DNA of 26,090 nt from Pseudomonadota bacterium (GTDB lineage Bacteria > Pseudomonadota > Gammaproteobacteria > Burkholderiales > Burkholderiaceae_C), in assembly GCA_023460715.1 (NCBI GenBank), contig JAEWPH010000051.1, positions 1 through 26,090 on the forward strand, in the 5' to 3' direction. Below the pieces are notes generated by a model. The model saw nothing but the letters and a program-made list of their open reading frames with translations, ran no database searches and was not told the DNA's origin. Below, piece after piece: positions 7,805 to 19,447 of this stretch. How positions within the stretch are numbered: the stretch's first letter is position 1; each line of letters begins with the position of its first letter. The translations under genes were made by a program, and so were the position numbers.

Positions 7805-8662
7805 TTATGTTGAGGGTGATTGTGCCCTGGGGCGGGCCTGCTGCGCGGCGCCCCAGACCTGCAGCGCCGCCACGGTGTCACGCACGTCGTGCACACGCAC
7901 GATGCGCGCGCCGCGCTCAACGGCCAGCACGGCGGCCGCCACGCTCGCGCCGAGGCGCTGATCCACCGGCAGGTCGGTCACAGCACCCAATGACGACTTG
8001 CGGGACCATCCGGCCAGCCAGGCGTGGTCGCCCGCTGCCATCAGTTCGTCCTGGCGTGCGAGCAGCGCGAAGTTCTGCTCCACCGTCTTGCCGAAGCCGA
8101 TGCCTGCATCCAGCACGATCCGGTCCGCATCCACGCCGCGCGCTTCCAGGCCCGCAGCCTCGCGCCTCAGGAACGTGAGCACTTCAGCGACCACATCGCC
8201 CTCCATGGGCGCAGTCTGCATGGTCTGTGGATCGCGGTGCATATGCATCAGGCAGATCCCGCAGCGCGCATGGGCGGCCACCACGTCGGCTGCACCCGGC
8301 TGCCGCAGCGCCCACACGTCGTTGATGATGTCCGCCCCGGCATCCAGCACCGCCTGCATCACCTCAGGTTTATAGGTATCTACGGACACCGGAACGCCGA
8401 GCCGGACGGCCTCTTTCACAACCGGCAGGACGCGCGCCAGCTCCTCTTCGAGACCGACCGCCGGGCTACCGGGGCGGGTGGACTCGCCGCCGATATCCAG
8501 AATCCCCGCCCCCTCGGCGACCAGGCGCTCGCAGTGCGCCAACGCCGCTACCGGATCGGCGTGCCTTCCACCGTCGGAAAACGAGTCCGGCGTGGCGTTG
8601 ACGATGCCCATGACCACAGGGCGGCTGAGATCGATCTGGAAACGGGAGGTCTGCCACAACAT
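7805..8662 (-). CDS. folP: Dihydropteroate synthase
   Basis: FolP condenses 6-hydroxymethyl-dihydropterin diphosphate with p-aminobenzoate in folate synthesis and is the sulfonamide target. The 285-residue protein has the expected series of motifs: [70 protein letters not shown] and the terminal RVHDV. The ATG at 8662 is chosen because homology begins directly after it ([16 protein letters not shown]). The frame is open to 8755, but that extension looks non-coding and crosses the region after the ftsH terminator. No Shine-Dalgarno is visible at 8662. It heads the folP-glmM-GNAT unit. Confidence 0.95.
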   Translation of the reverse strand: MLWQTSRFQIDLSRPVVMGIVNATPDSFSDGGRHADPVAALAHCERLVAEGAGILDIGGESTRPGSPAVGLEEELARVLPVVKEAVRLGVPVSVDTYKPEVMQAVLDAGADIINDVWALRQPGAADVVAAHARCGICLMHMHRDPQTMQTAPMEGDVVAEVLTFLRREAAGLEARGVDADRIVLDAGIGFGKTVEQNFALLARQDELMAAGDHAWLAGWSRKSSLGAVTDLPVDQRLGASVAAAVLAVERGARIVRVHDVRDTVAALQVWGAAQQARPRAQSPST

Positions 8663-8757
8663 GGTTTCAGCGCGTGAACGGATAAACAAAAGTATGGGAG
8701 CAAGGGCCATGGGCATCCGGCCCCTTCGTGGAGAAGCCCGCGCCGTCGGCCCCAATG

Positions 8758-8786
8758 AAAAAACGGAGCCGCAGGGCTCCGTTTTT
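8758..8786 (-). terminator. Intrinsic terminator after ftsH
   Basis: Inverted repeat AAAAACGGAGCC/GGCTCCGTTTTT with a 4-base loop (8771-8774), 18 bases past the ftsH stop codon. The minus strand ends in six T residues. The A run on the other side makes it potentially two-sided. It separates ftsH from folP, so folP-glmM needs its own promoter or read-through. Confidence 0.9.
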
Positions 8787-8804
8787 GTGGTGGATCAAAC
8801 CGCC

Positions 8805-10724
8805 TCAGGCGGCCGTGGGGGCCGGATCCGTCGCGACCGCCGGCGTGCCGCCGCCCGAATTGTCACCACCCGACGAAGGTGTGCGCGGCGTCCAGTCCTT
8901 GGGCGGACGGGGCGGCTTGCCGGCCATGATGTCGTCCAGTTGCTCGGCATCGATGGTTTCCCAGTCCAGCATGGCCTTCGCCATGGCGTGCATCTTGTCC
9001 TGGTTTTCCTCGATAAGGCGGCGCGCCAGCGAGTACTGCTCGTCGATGATGCGGCGCACTTCGTCGTCCACCTTCTGCATCGTCTGCTCGCTCATGTTGG
9101 TGGTCTTGGTGACCGAGCGGCCCAGGAACACTTCGCCTTCGTTCTCGGCGTAAACCATGGGGCCCAGGGCCTCGCTCATGCCGTACTTCATTACCATGTC
9201 GCGCGCCAGGTTGGTCGCACGCTCGAAGTCGTTCGACGCACCCGTGGTCATCTGGTTCATGAACACTTCCTCGGCGATACGGCCACCGAACAGCATGCTG
9301 ATCTGGTTCAGCATGTACTCGCGGTCGTAGCTGTACCGGTCCTTCTCAGGCAGGCTCATCGTCACGCCCAGCGCACGGCCACGCGGGATGATGGTGACCT
9401 TGTGCACCGGATCGCACTTGGGCAGCAGCTTGCCGATGAGGGCGTGGCCGGCTTCGTGGTACGCGGTGTTGCGGCGCTCTTCCTCGGGCATGACCATGCT
9501 CTTGCGCTCGGGGCCCATGATGATCTTGTCCTTGGCCTTCTCGAAGTCCTGCATTTCGACCGTGCGCGCATTGCGGCGCGCAGCCATCAGGGCAGCCTCG
9601 TTGCACAGGTTGGCCAGGTCAGCACCGGACATGCCGGGCGTGCCGCGGGCGATGACGCTGGGGTTCACGTCCTGGCCCACCGGGATCTTGCGCATGTGCA
9701 CCGTCAGGATCTGTTCGCGGCCACGGATGTCGGGCAGCGTCACGTAGACCTGGCGGTCGAAACGGCCGGGGCGCAGCAGGGCAGCGTCCAGGATGTCGGG
9801 CCGATTGGTGGCAGCCACCACGATCACGCCGAGATTGGTCTCGAAGCCGTCCATCTCCACCAGCATCTGGTTGAGGGTCTGCTCGCGCTCGTCGTTGCCA
9901 CCGCCCAGGCCAGCGCCACGCTGGCGGCCCACGGCGTCGATTTCATCGATGAAGATGATGCAGGGGGCGTTCTTCTTGGCGTTCTCGAACATGTCGCGAA
10001 CGCGGGATGCGCCCACGCCAACGAACATTTCCACGAAGTCGGAGCCGGAGATGCTGAAGAACGGCACCTTGGCTTCGCCGGCGATGGACTTCGCCAGAAG
10101 CGTCTTCCCGGTACCCGGAGGGCCGACCAGCAGCAGACCACGCGGGATGCGGCCACCCAGCTTCTGGAATTTCTGCGGGTCCTTCAGGAAGTCCACGACT
10201 TCCTTGACCTCTTCTTTGGCTTCGTCGCAGCCTGCGACATCCGCGAAGGTGACGTTGTTGCTGTTCTCGTCGAGCAGGCGCGCCTTGCTCTTGCCGAAGC
10301 TAAAGGCGCCGCCCTTGCCGCCACCCTGCATCTGGCGCATGAAGTACACCCACACGCCGATCAGCAGCAGCATCGGGCCCCAGCTGACGAGCAGCGTCAT
10401 CAGCAGCGAGCCTTCTTCACGCGGCTTGACGTCGAACTTGACGTTGTTGTTGATCAGGTCGCCCACCAGCCCACGGTCCAGGTAGGTAGCGGTCGTGCGG
10501 ATCTTGCGGTCATCGTTGGTGACCGCGACGATCTCGGTGCCGCCCTGCCCTTCCTGGATGGTCGCGCTCTTGATGCGGTTGCTGCGCACTTCTTCCAGGA
10601 ATTCCGAATAGCCCACGGCGCCAGCGCCAGCGCCTGCTCGGGTGTCAAATTGTTTGAACACCGTAAACAGCACCATGGCGATGACCAGCCACACGGCGAT
10701 TTTTGAAAACCACTGATTGTTCAA
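8805..10724 (-). CDS. ftsH: ATP-dependent zinc metalloprotease FtsH
   Basis: Membrane-anchored AAA+ protease that degrades misfolded membrane proteins and short-lived regulators such as sigma-32 and LpxC. The 639 residues show TM1 (about 9-24), a periplasmic domain, TM2 (about 108-127), Walker A GPPGTGKT (201-208), Walker B IIFIDE (256-261), the second region of homology with arginines around 318-321, and the zinc site HEAGH (423-427). The C-terminal tail is Pro/Ser/Gly-rich. The start is TTG at 10724, supported by GGAG six bases upstream and by the conserved [13 protein letters not shown]-terminus; no ATG fits. It lies 171 bp after rlmE. The stop codon sits in a small CCGCC-TGA-GGCGG hairpin. 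Confidence 0.98.
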   Translation of the reverse strand: MNNQWFSKIAVWLVIAMVLFTVFKQFDTRAGAGAGAVGYSEFLEEVRSNRIKSATIQEGQGGTEIVAVTNDDRKIRTTATYLDRGLVGDLINNNVKFDVKPREEGSLLMTLLVSWGPMLLLIGVWVYFMRQMQGGGKGGAFSFGKSKARLLDENSNNVTFADVAGCDEAKEEVKEVVDFLKDPQKFQKLGGRIPRGLLLVGPPGTGKTLLAKSIAGEAKVPFFSISGSDFVEMFVGVGASRVRDMFENAKKNAPCIIFIDEIDAVGRQRGAGLGGGNDEREQTLNQMLVEMDGFETNLGVIVVAATNRPDILDAALLRPGRFDRQVYVTLPDIRGREQILTVHMRKIPVGQDVNPSVIARGTPGMSGADLANLCNEAALMAARRNARTVEMQDFEKAKDKIIMGPERKSMVMPEEERRNTAYHEAGHALIGKLLPKCDPVHKVTIIPRGRALGVTMSLPEKDRYSYDREYMLNQISMLFGGRIAEEVFMNQMTTGASNDFERATNLARDMVMKYGMSEALGPMVYAENEGEVFLGRSVTKTTNMSEQTMQKVDDEVRRIIDEQYSLARRLIEENQDKMHAMAKAMLDWETIDAEQLDDIMAGKPPRPPKDWTPRTPSSGGDNSGGGTPAVATDPAPTAA

Positions 10725-10797
10725 GCGGAACTCCAGAAACAGAAAGAGACAACGGCCACGAACGCGTCATGGAGACGTTCTGCCGCAGTTGAGGCCC

Positions 10798-10803
10798 ATT
10801 TTA
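10798..10803 (-). promoter_or_regulatory. Possible -10 element of ftsH
   Basis: The 171-bp rlmE-ftsH gap contains TAAAAT on the minus strand (5 of 6 to TATAAT), about 74 bases before the ftsH start. I find no convincing -35 partner. I looked for a sigma-32 promoter because ftsH is heat-shock controlled in E. coli, but saw no clear CTTGAA/CCCCAT pair. Confidence 0.25.
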
Positions 10804-10895
10804 GGCGTTTCAACCCTGCCGCCGCTGCCATTTACCCCAGCAAGGGCCATGGTCAACGGCAGGAACGCGGCGCCGGCTGACAGGAAATGACGGCT

Positions 10896-11573
10896 TTATT
10901 TCAGCCCCAGGCCCACCAGGAAGGTCTCGGCCGATTTGTCGCGCGAGGCTTTGGGCTTGACGGTCTTGACCACACGGAAGGTGTCCTTGAACAGTTGCAC
11001 CAGCTCCGCATAGCCGCTGCCGTGGAACAGCTTGACCACCAGAGCGCCCTCGGGCTTGAGGTGGTTGCGGGCGAAGTCCACGGCCAGTTCGATCAAATGG
11101 GCGATGCGGGCGGCGTCCGCCGAAGCGATGCCCGACAGATTGGGAGCCATGTCGGAGACCACCACATCGACCGGCCGGCCCTGCACCGTCTCCTGCAACT
11201 GGGCGAGCACGCTGTCTTCGCGGAAGTCTCCCTGGATGAATACCACGCCCTCGATGGGCTCCATCGGCAGGATGTCCAGCGAAATGATAGTGCCGTTGAG
11301 TGCACCCGCCGCCGCCCCGTCGGGCGACAGCCGGCGCCGCACGTACTGGCTCCAGGCGCCCGGCGCGGAACCCAGGTCGACCACGATGTGGCCGGGCCGG
11401 ATCAGGCCGAGCTGCTCGTCGATCTCCTTGAGCTTGTAGGCCGCCCGGGCCCGGAAGCCATCCTTCTGCGCCTGCTTCACGTACGGGTCGTTGACGTGTT
11501 CGTGCAGCCACGCCTTGTTGACCTTCTTGCCCTTCTTTTCCTTGGGGGCGGTGCTTTGAGTGCTGCTTTTCAT
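10896..11573 (-). CDS. rlmE: 23S rRNA (uridine-2552) 2'-O-methyltransferase
   Basis: RlmE (FtsJ/RrmJ) methylates U2552 in the A-loop of 23S rRNA during late 50S assembly, using S-adenosylmethionine. The 225-residue protein has the SAM motif [15 protein letters not shown]. The catalytic K-D-K-E tetrad is seen as the Lys in AAYKLKEID, the Asp in [11 protein letters not shown], the Lys in [11 protein letters not shown] and the Glu in [10 protein letters not shown]. The N-terminus (about 1-20) is Lys/Ser-rich. The ATG at 11573 is chosen although the frame stays open to 11891, because upstream residues have no homology and a promoter lies immediately before it. There is no Shine-Dalgarno. It is divergent from yhbY, as in E. 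coli, and followed by ftsH. Confidence 0.96.
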   Translation of the reverse strand: MKSSTQSTAPKEKKGKKVNKAWLHEHVNDPYVKQAQKDGFRARAAYKLKEIDEQLGLIRPGHIVVDLGSAPGAWSQYVRRRLSPDGAAAGALNGTIISLDILPMEPIEGVVFIQGDFREDSVLAQLQETVQGRPVDVVVSDMAPNLSGIASADAARIAHLIELAVDFARNHLKPEGALVVKLFHGSGYAELVQLFKDTFRVVKTVKPKASRDKSAETFLVGLGLK

Positions 11574-11582
11574 GTGGGCCCG

Positions 11583-11591
11583 ATTGTCCCA
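11583..11591 (-). promoter_or_regulatory. Extended -10 promoter of rlmE
   Basis: On the minus strand TGG followed by GACAAT forms an extended -10 element, 9 bases before the rlmE ATG. The predicted transcript start is only 2-3 bases before the ATG, giving an almost leaderless mRNA. This agrees with the missing Shine-Dalgarno. Confidence 0.4.
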
Positions 11592-11635
11592 GTGTTTAGG
11601 CCGCCACGGCACGCCAGCGGTCACGCCCCGGCACT

Positions 11636-11644
11636 TGAGATAAT
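11636..11644 (+). promoter_or_regulatory. Extended -10 promoter of yhbY
   Basis: TGA followed by GATAAT (11639-11644) is an extended -10 with 5 of 6 consensus bases. Seven bases (11645-11651) separate it from the yhbY ATG, so transcription should start at or next to the initiation codon. The -35 region is poor. Confidence 0.5.
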
Positions 11645-11651
11645 ACGGCCC

Positions 11652-12125
11652 ATGCCCCAAATTCAATTGACTCCCGCAGAGCGCCGGGAACACCGCGCCA
11701 ATGCCCACCACCTGGACCCCGTCGTCCTGATCGGCGGCGACGGTCTCACCCCTGCCGTGCAGAAGGAGATCGATGCTGCCCTCAACGCGCACGGCCTCAT
11801 CAAGGTGCGGGTGTTCGGCGACGACCGCGCCGCGCGCGAGCAGATGTACCAGCAGCTCGCAGACCAGCTCAACGCGGCCCCCATCCAGCACATCGGCAAG
11901 CTGCTTGTGCTGTGGCGCCCCCAGCCGGCCAAGGTCAAGGCCTTGGATGAGGACCGCATGCCCGGCCCGCGCGATGTGAAGGTCCTGAAGTTCAGCAAGC
12001 GCGGCGGCCAGCGGCCCGAGGTCAAGCAGCTGCGCGTGCTGGGCAACCAGCGGCTTACCGCCGGCGGCCAGATCAAGCGCGCCAAGCCCAAGCAGAAGTC
12101 CGTCAAGAAGCGCCAGGCCGACTGA
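11652..12125 (+). CDS. yhbY: YhbY-family RNA-binding protein (CRM domain)
   Basis: A 157-residue protein with an N-terminal CRS1-YhbY (CRM) domain (about 1-95): [31 protein letters not shown], then [13 protein letters not shown] and [14 protein letters not shown]. coli YhbY binds 50S assembly intermediates. The C-terminal extension (about 100-157) is Lys/Arg-rich and absent from the roughly 97-residue E. coli protein; it probably contacts RNA. The ATG at 11652 is chosen because the promoter lies directly before it and homology begins at [12 protein letters not shown]. The stop overlaps the next start (ATGA, 12123-12127). It is divergent from rlmE, which acts on the same particle. Confidence 0.93.
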   Translation: MPQIQLTPAERREHRANAHHLDPVVLIGGDGLTPAVQKEIDAALNAHGLIKVRVFGDDRAAREQMYQQLADQLNAAPIQHIGKLLVLWRPQPAKVKALDEDRMPGPRDVKVLKFSKRGGQRPEVKQLRVLGNQRLTAGGQIKRAKPKQKSVKKRQAD

Positions 12126-12868
12126 TGGCGACCGCCAGCGCGCCCGCGCGCCATGTGATCTGCATGAAGTGGGGCACGAAGTACGGCCCGGAATACGTCA
12201 ACCGGCTGTACGCCATGGTGCGCCGCCATCTGAGCGGGGATTTCCACTTCGTCTGCCTGACCGATGACGCCACAGGCATCCGCCAGGAAGTGAGCTGCCT
12301 CCCCATTCCGCCCCTGGACATGCCCGCAGGCATTCCGGAACGTGGCTGGACCAAGCTGGCCACCTTCAGCGCCGACCTGCACGGGCTGCGCGGCACGGCC
12401 CTGTTCCTGGACGTGGACGTGGTGGTGACCGGCAGCCTGGACGACTTCTTCACCCGGCCGGGCGAGTTCCTCATCATCCACGACTACAAGCGGCCGTGGC
12501 GCGTTACCGGCAACTCTTCGGTCTACCGCTTCGAGCTGGGCGCCCACCCGGATGTGCTGGAATACTTCCGTACGCACTTCGAAGAGATCCGCGGCCGCTT
12601 CCGCAACGAGCAGGCCTACCTCTCGGACTTTCTGCACCGCCAGGGCAAGCTGGGCTACTGGCCGGACGATTGGTGCCCGAGCTTCAAGTACCACAGCATT
12701 CCGCCCTGGCCCACCAACTACTGGAAGCCGCCCGTGGTGCCGCCAGGCGCTCGCGTCGTGATCTTCCACGGCGAGTGCAATCCGCCCGATGCCCTGGCCG
12801 GACGCCGCAACCGGCGCTTCCGCCACATCGAACCGGCCACCTGGGTGGCCGACCACTGGCACGAGTAA
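12125..12868 (+). CDS. Glycosyltransferase-like protein of unknown substrate
   Basis: A 247-residue cytoplasmic protein with features of a GT-A glycosyltransferase. The N-terminal strand [19 protein letters not shown] resembles the start of nucleotide-sugar binding folds. [13 protein letters not shown] follows, and [19 protein letters not shown] (about 91-109) contains a DxD-type metal site (D96-V-D98). The C-terminal part is rich in Trp, Tyr, Pro and His ([20 protein letters not shown]), with an [16 protein letters not shown] segment typical of the end of such domains. No membrane segment or signal peptide is visible. It starts inside the yhbY stop codon and ends just before a strong terminator, so it forms a two-gene unit with a ribosome-assembly factor. 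No sugar pathway gene is nearby. Confidence 0.8.
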   Translation: MATASAPARHVICMKWGTKYGPEYVNRLYAMVRRHLSGDFHFVCLTDDATGIRQEVSCLPIPPLDMPAGIPERGWTKLATFSADLHGLRGTALFLDVDVVVTGSLDDFFTRPGEFLIIHDYKRPWRVTGNSSVYRFELGAHPDVLEYFRTHFEEIRGRFRNEQAYLSDFLHRQGKLGYWPDDWCPSFKYHSIPPWPTNYWKPPVVPPGARVVIFHGECNPPDALAGRRNRRFRHIEPATWVADHWHE

Positions 12869-12875
12869 TGGAAAG

Positions 12876-12905
12876 AAAAAAGCCCCGGCATGCCGGGGCT
12901 TTTTT
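12876..12905. terminator. Bidirectional intrinsic terminator
   Basis: A perfect 30-base palindrome: six A, GCCCCGGCATGCCGGGGC, six T. It begins 7 bases after the glycosyltransferase-like stop and serves both the plus-strand yhbY unit and the minus-strand greA-DUF4149 unit. The following 105 bases up to 13010 hold nothing else I can recognise. Confidence 0.95.
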
Positions 12906-13010
12906 GATGTGCGTCGCGCATTGAGACGCGCGCGTCGGGTCACATCGGGTCGTGTAGCACCTTGTGTCGCGCCGCCGATGGCAGACCGCTTCGCCGCTGC
13001 ATGCCAGGCG

Positions 13011-13427
13011 TCATTGCCGCACCGTGCGCCACAGCACGGCCAGCGCGCACAGCCACTGCGCTGCATACAGAACGCTGCCGACACCATGCCAGAGCGCAAG
13101 ATTCTGACGCGCCACGATGCGGGGTGCCGCGCCGTACTGCAGCAGCAGCGCCGCCAACAAGCCGCCGATCAAGAAAACCATAGCAGCTTGCGCCCATGGT
13201 TCTTCCTTTTCGCTATGTTTTCGCTTTGAAAGCAAGAACAGGCAAGCGCAGCATGCTATCGAAATGTAAGTCTGCGCCTCGAACAGCTGCGCCGCCATCT
13301 GCCCTGCCGCCGCTGGCGATGCCAGGTGCCGGAACAGCAGCGGCACGGCCACGAAGCCGATCGCCGACAGGCTGCCCCACCACAGCGCAGCCGCCAGGGC
13401 GGGAAGGCGGTCTCGCAGGGCGTCCAT
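13011..13427 (-). CDS. DUF4149-family integral membrane protein
   Basis: A 138-residue protein with four predicted membrane helices: about 9-33 (ALAAALWWGSLSAIGFVAVP), 52-66, 80-98 (AAMVFLIGGLLAALLL) and 113-133 (HGVGSVLYAAQWLCALAVLW). A short charged loop, SKRKHSEKEEPW, lies between helices 2 and 3. Layout and sequence fit the DUF4149 family of small bacterial membrane proteins of unknown function. It starts 8 bases after the greA stop, so it is co-transcribed. No function is claimed. Confidence 0.82.
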   Translation of the reverse strand: MDALRDRLPALAAALWWGSLSAIGFVAVPLLFRHLASPAAAGQMAAQLFEAQTYISIACCACLFLLSKRKHSEKEEPWAQAAMVFLIGGLLAALLLQYGAAPRIVARQNLALWHGVGSVLYAAQWLCALAVLWRTVRQ

Positions 13428-13435
13428 GGGCCAGC

Positions 13436-13912
13436 TCAGAGGTAGCTGACGGCCACCACTTCGTAACGGCGCACGCCGCCGGGCGCCTGCACCTCGGCGG
13501 TATCGCCCTCTTCCTTGCCGATCAGGGCGCGGGCGATGGGGCTCGATACATTCACCAGGCCGAGCTTGAGGTCGGCCTCGTCCTCGCCGACGATCTGGTA
13601 CTTGACCGTGTCGCCGCTGTCCTCGTCTTCCAGCTCGACGGTGGCGCCGAACACCACGCGGCCGCCCGCGTCCAGCGTCGCCGGGTCGATGACCTGCGCC
13701 GCCGACAGCTTGCCTTCGACTTCCTGGATGCGGCCTTCGATGAAGCCCTGGCGGTCCTTGGCAGCCTCGTACTCGGCGTTTTCGCTGAGATCGCCCTGCG
13801 CGCGCGCTTCCGCGATCGCATTGATCACGGCGGGACGCTCCACGGTCTTGAGGCGGTGCAGCTCTTCCTTGAGCTTTTCAGCACCGCGCTTGGTAATCGG
13901 AATGGTGGCCAT
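13436..13912 (-). CDS. greA: Transcription elongation factor GreA
   Basis: GreA enters the RNA polymerase secondary channel and stimulates cleavage of backtracked RNA. The 158 residues match family length. The N-terminal coiled coil includes [15 protein letters not shown] and the basic-acidic tip [16 protein letters not shown] with its catalytic acidic pair (D and E around residues 41-44). The C-terminal FKBP-like domain includes the [11 protein letters not shown] and [15 protein letters not shown] segments. The ATG has GGAG eight bases upstream. It lies downstream of the carB terminator and heads a unit with the DUF4149 gene. Confidence 0.97.
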   Translation of the reverse strand: MATIPITKRGAEKLKEELHRLKTVERPAVINAIAEARAQGDLSENAEYEAAKDRQGFIEGRIQEVEGKLSAAQVIDPATLDAGGRVVFGATVELEDEDSGDTVKYQIVGEDEADLKLGLVNVSSPIARALIGKEEGDTAEVQAPGGVRRYEVVAVSYL

Positions 13913-13938
13913 TGATCAGTCTCCACGTTCAATTCAGT

Positions 13939-13957
13939 GCCGCACCCGCGGTGCGGC
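13939..13957 (-). other. Hairpin in the greA 5' leader
   Basis: Perfect inverted repeat GCCGCACC/GGTGCGGC with a 3-base loop, 26 bases upstream of the greA ATG. There is no T run after it on the minus strand, so it is not a typical terminator. E. coli greA has an attenuating leader, and this may be an analogous element; that is inference. Confidence 0.4.
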
Positions 13958-14015
13958 CTCCCTTTGCGCGCCGGCCTGCCTGAAGCAAACAGCCTTGGCG
14001 ACGCCCCAAAAGCAA

Positions 14016-14041
14016 ACCGCCGCGCGTTGCCGCGCGGCGGT
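14016..14041 (-). terminator. Intrinsic terminator after carB
   Basis: Perfect 11-bp stem ACCGCCGCGCG/CGCGCGGCGGT with a 4-base loop, about 90 bases past the carB stop. It is followed on the minus strand by TTGCTTTTGG, an interrupted T tract. It separates carAB from greA. Confidence 0.7.
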
Positions 14042-14131
14042 CTCATTCGGTTCTGATTATGCCGCGTTTGCCACGGCGCTCTGCGGCGAAGACCCGCTGC
14101 CCGACTCGGACAGCCGGCCCCGCCCGGAGCT

Positions 14132-17400
<3,269 letters not shown>

Positions 17401-17401
<1 letters not shown>

Positions 17402-18564
17402 TATTTCTTCTCCATCAGCGCGGTGAAGCGGTCAAACAGGTAGGCGATGTCATGCGGGCCGGGCGAGGCTTCCGGGTGGCCCTGGAAGCAGAAGGCCGGC
17501 TGGTCGGTGCGCTCCAGGCCCTGCAGCGTGCCGTCGAACAGGCTGGTGTGCGTGGGGCGCAGCGTGGCGGGCAGCGTCTCGGCCTCCACGGCAAAGCCGT
17601 GGTTCTGGCTGGTGATGCTGACGCGGCCGTTGTCCAGGTCCTTCACGGGATGGTTGGCGCCGTGGTGGCTGTTGTCCATCTTGAAGGTTTGGGCGCCGCT
17701 GGCCAGGGCCATGATCTGGTGGCCCAGGCAGATACCAAAGGTGGGCACGCCGGCGTCGATGATCTGGCGCGTGGCCTCGATCGCGTAGTCGCAGGGCGCC
17801 GGGTCTCCGGGGCCGTTGGACAGGAACACCCCGTCAGGGTTCATGGCCAGCACCTCGGCGGCCGGCGTCTGCGCGGGCACCACGGTGAGCTTGCAGCCAC
17901 GCTCGGCCAGCATGCGCAGGATGTTCTTCTTCACGCCGTAGTCGTACGCCACCACATGGAAGCGCGGCGCGGTCTGCCGGCCGTAGCCTTCGCCCAGCTT
18001 CCACTCGGTCTGGTCCCAGACGTAGGAGGTCGGCGTGCTCACGACCTTGGCGAGGTCCAGGCCCTTCATGCTCGGCGCAGCCTTGGCCGCCGCCAGGGCT
18101 TCATCGACGCGTGCCTGCGTGACCTGCTCGCCTGCGGCCAGACCCACGATGGCGCCGTTCTGCGCACCCTTGTCGCGCAGCAGGCGCGTCAGCTTGCGGG
18201 TGTCGATGTTGGCGATGGCCACCGTGCTTTCGCGCACGAGGTACTGCGACAGCGTCTCGCTGCTGCGGAAGTTGCTGGCCAGCAGGGGCAGGTCTTTGAT
18301 GATGAGGCCGGCGGCGTGGACCTTGTCGGCCTCGATGTCCTCGGCGTTGATCCCGTAGTTGCCGATGTGCGGATACGTCAGGGTGACGATCTGCTGGCAG
18401 TAGCTGGGGTCGGTGAGGATTTCCTGGTAGCCGGTGATGGCGGTGTTGAACACCACTTCGCCGACGGTGGTGCCGGTGGCACCGATCGAGTTGCCGATAA
18501 AGACCGTGCCGTCTGCGAGCGCCAGGATGGCGGGCGGGAAGGATCCCTGTAGAGACAAGAGCAC
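17401..18564 (-). CDS. carA: Carbamoyl-phosphate synthase small subunit (glutaminase)
   Basis: CarA hydrolyses glutamine and channels ammonia to CarB. The 387-residue protein has the N-terminal CPSase domain ([26 protein letters not shown]) and a class I glutamine amidotransferase domain with the nucleophile Cys in [22 protein letters not shown], and the catalytic His-x-Glu in [13 protein letters not shown]. The start is GTG at 18564 ([13 protein letters not shown]...), preceded by GGAG six bases upstream. The frame is open to 18849, but the extra residues come from the leader and tRNA-Pro region. The promoter lies about 125 bases upstream, after the tRNA terminator. Confidence 0.96.
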
Positions 18565-18586
18565 TGGGTTCTCCGAATGGTTACGG

Positions 18587-18667
18587 GTCGCCCGGTAGCC
18601 CGCGGGAAGGCTCGACTTCCTGAGGACTGCTGCTTGTGAGGGATTGCTTTGGGTGCGGCCGGGCGAC
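18587..18667 (-). promoter_or_regulatory. Structured carA leader with long-range inverted repeat
   Basis: A perfect 9-bp inverted repeat, GTCGCCCGG (18587-18595) and CCGGGCGAC (18659-18667), encloses 63 bases. Within it is a GGAAG/CTTCC hairpin around 18604-18620. The outer stem ends 22 bases before the carA GTG, so it spans most of the leader. There is no ATG in the leader, so I see no leader peptide. A regulatory role is inferred from position. Confidence 0.4.
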
Positions 18668-18687
18668 TGTTTGCGGGAAAGCCCCCG

Positions 18688-18693
18688 ATTATA
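18688..18693 (-). promoter_or_regulatory. -10 element of the carAB promoter
   Basis: A perfect TATAAT on the minus strand between the tRNA-Pro terminator and carA. The predicted transcript start is near 18681, giving a leader of about 117 bases. No good -35 hexamer is found at 16-18 bp spacing, which suggests an activator or a weak promoter. Confidence 0.5.
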
Positions 18694-18760
18694 GCCGGAC
18701 ACAGCCATGCCTGCTTGCCGTCGTCCGTGTAAACCCGGAGCCCAGAGCAGGCCGGAAAGT

Positions 18761-18792
18761 AAAAAACCCAGCCTCCGAAGAAGCTGGGTTTT
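18761..18792 (-). terminator. Intrinsic terminator after tRNA-Pro
   Basis: Inverted repeat AAAACCCAGC/GCTGGGTTTT with a 10-base loop, 8 bases past the tRNA 3' end. The minus strand ends in six T residues. It closes the tRNA transcript, or the whole merR-tRNA unit, before carA. Confidence 0.9.
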
Positions 18793-18800
18793 CACATCGA

Positions 18801-18877
18801 TGGTCGGCGTGGCGGGATTCGAACTCGCGACCCCTTGCACCCCATGCAAGTGCGCTACCAGGCTGCGCTACACGCCG
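18801..18877 (-). tRNA. proL: tRNA-Pro (anticodon GGG)
   Basis: A 77-base tRNA with encoded CCA. The acceptor stem is CGGCGTG/CACGCCG. The D-arm contains AGCGCAGCCTGGTAGCGC. The anticodon stem CTTGC/GCAAG holds the loop ATGGGGT, so the anticodon is GGG, reading CCC and CCU. The T-loop GTTCGAATC is canonical. It begins 27 bases after the merR stop and is followed by its own terminator. Its position after ihfA-merR is a familiar arrangement in betaproteobacteria. I see no integrase or attachment-site duplication next to it. Confidence 0.97.
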
Positions 18878-18904
18878 ACAAGACTTAGAGTATATAGCGA
18901 AAAA

Positions 18905-19342
18905 TCAGCCCAAAGAAAGAAGTTCGCGAATTTCGATCAATTCACGGCGAACGCCCTGCGCGTCCAGCATTGCGGGGGTCGCCATCACACGCAGCGCCTC
19001 ATCGCCGGTCGCAGGCATGTGGCCATCGCCGCCCTCTTCTTCCTCCAACTCGGCGTTCAGGGCCAGGCCATGTCCCTTGCCCGCGTGTGCGAGCTCCTGC
19101 AGGCGGTTGCGCGCACCGCTGATCGTGAACCCCTGGTCGTACAGCAGGTCGCGGATGCGCCGGATCATGAGCACTTCGTGGTGCTGGTAGTAGCGCCGGT
19201 TGCCGCGCCTTTTCATGGGCCGCAGCTGGGTGAACTCCTGCTCCCAGTAGCGCAGGACGTGCGGCTTCACGCCGCACAGCTCCGCCACCTCACCGATGGT
19301 GAAGTAGCGCTTGGCTGGAATGGCGGGCAACGGGGAGTTCAT
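18905..19342 (-). CDS. MerR-family transcriptional regulator
   Basis: A 145-residue regulator with an N-terminal winged helix-turn-helix: RYFTIGEVAELCGVKPHVLRYWEQEF (about 12-37), then RRGNRRYYQHHEVLMIRRIRDLLYDQGFTISGAR (about 45-78). A short helical region and an acidic stretch of consecutive Glu residues follow (about 99-103). There is no cysteine cluster for metal sensing and no ligand domain, so it belongs to the short MerR-like group regularly found after ihfA. The ATG at 19342 has no Shine-Dalgarno. A small AGAAG/CTTCT dyad lies about 30 bases upstream (around 19366-19377). The 105-bp gap to ihfA has no clear terminator, so co-transcription is likely. The target is unknown. Confidence 0.9.
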   Translation of the reverse strand: MNSPLPAIPAKRYFTIGEVAELCGVKPHVLRYWEQEFTQLRPMKRRGNRRYYQHHEVLMIRRIRDLLYDQGFTISGARNRLQELAHAGKGHGLALNAELEEEEGGDGHMPATGDEALRVMATPAMLDAQGVRRELIEIRELLSLG

Positions 19343-19447
19343 TGGGACGCGGGTGGGGGCGAAGAAGCCTTCTAGCCTAACGCAGCCGGCCGGCTCGTGC
19401 CATCAGGACGTACTCCCGAGGCGAGCACGCGGGCAGGCGCAGGCACA

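Noticed and set aside
10725..10895. A heat-shock (sigma-32) promoter before ftsH
   Set aside because: No CTTGAA/CCCCAT-type pair with proper spacing could be found; only a weak TAAAAT hexamer is reported.
18801..18877. tRNA-Pro as an integration site for a mobile element
   Set aside because: No integrase, no duplicated tRNA 3' end and only core genes on both sides.
19366..19377. AGAAG/CTTCT dyad upstream of merR as an autoregulatory operator
   Set aside because: Too short for a typical MerR operator and no clear promoter with the 19-20 bp spacer is visible around it.
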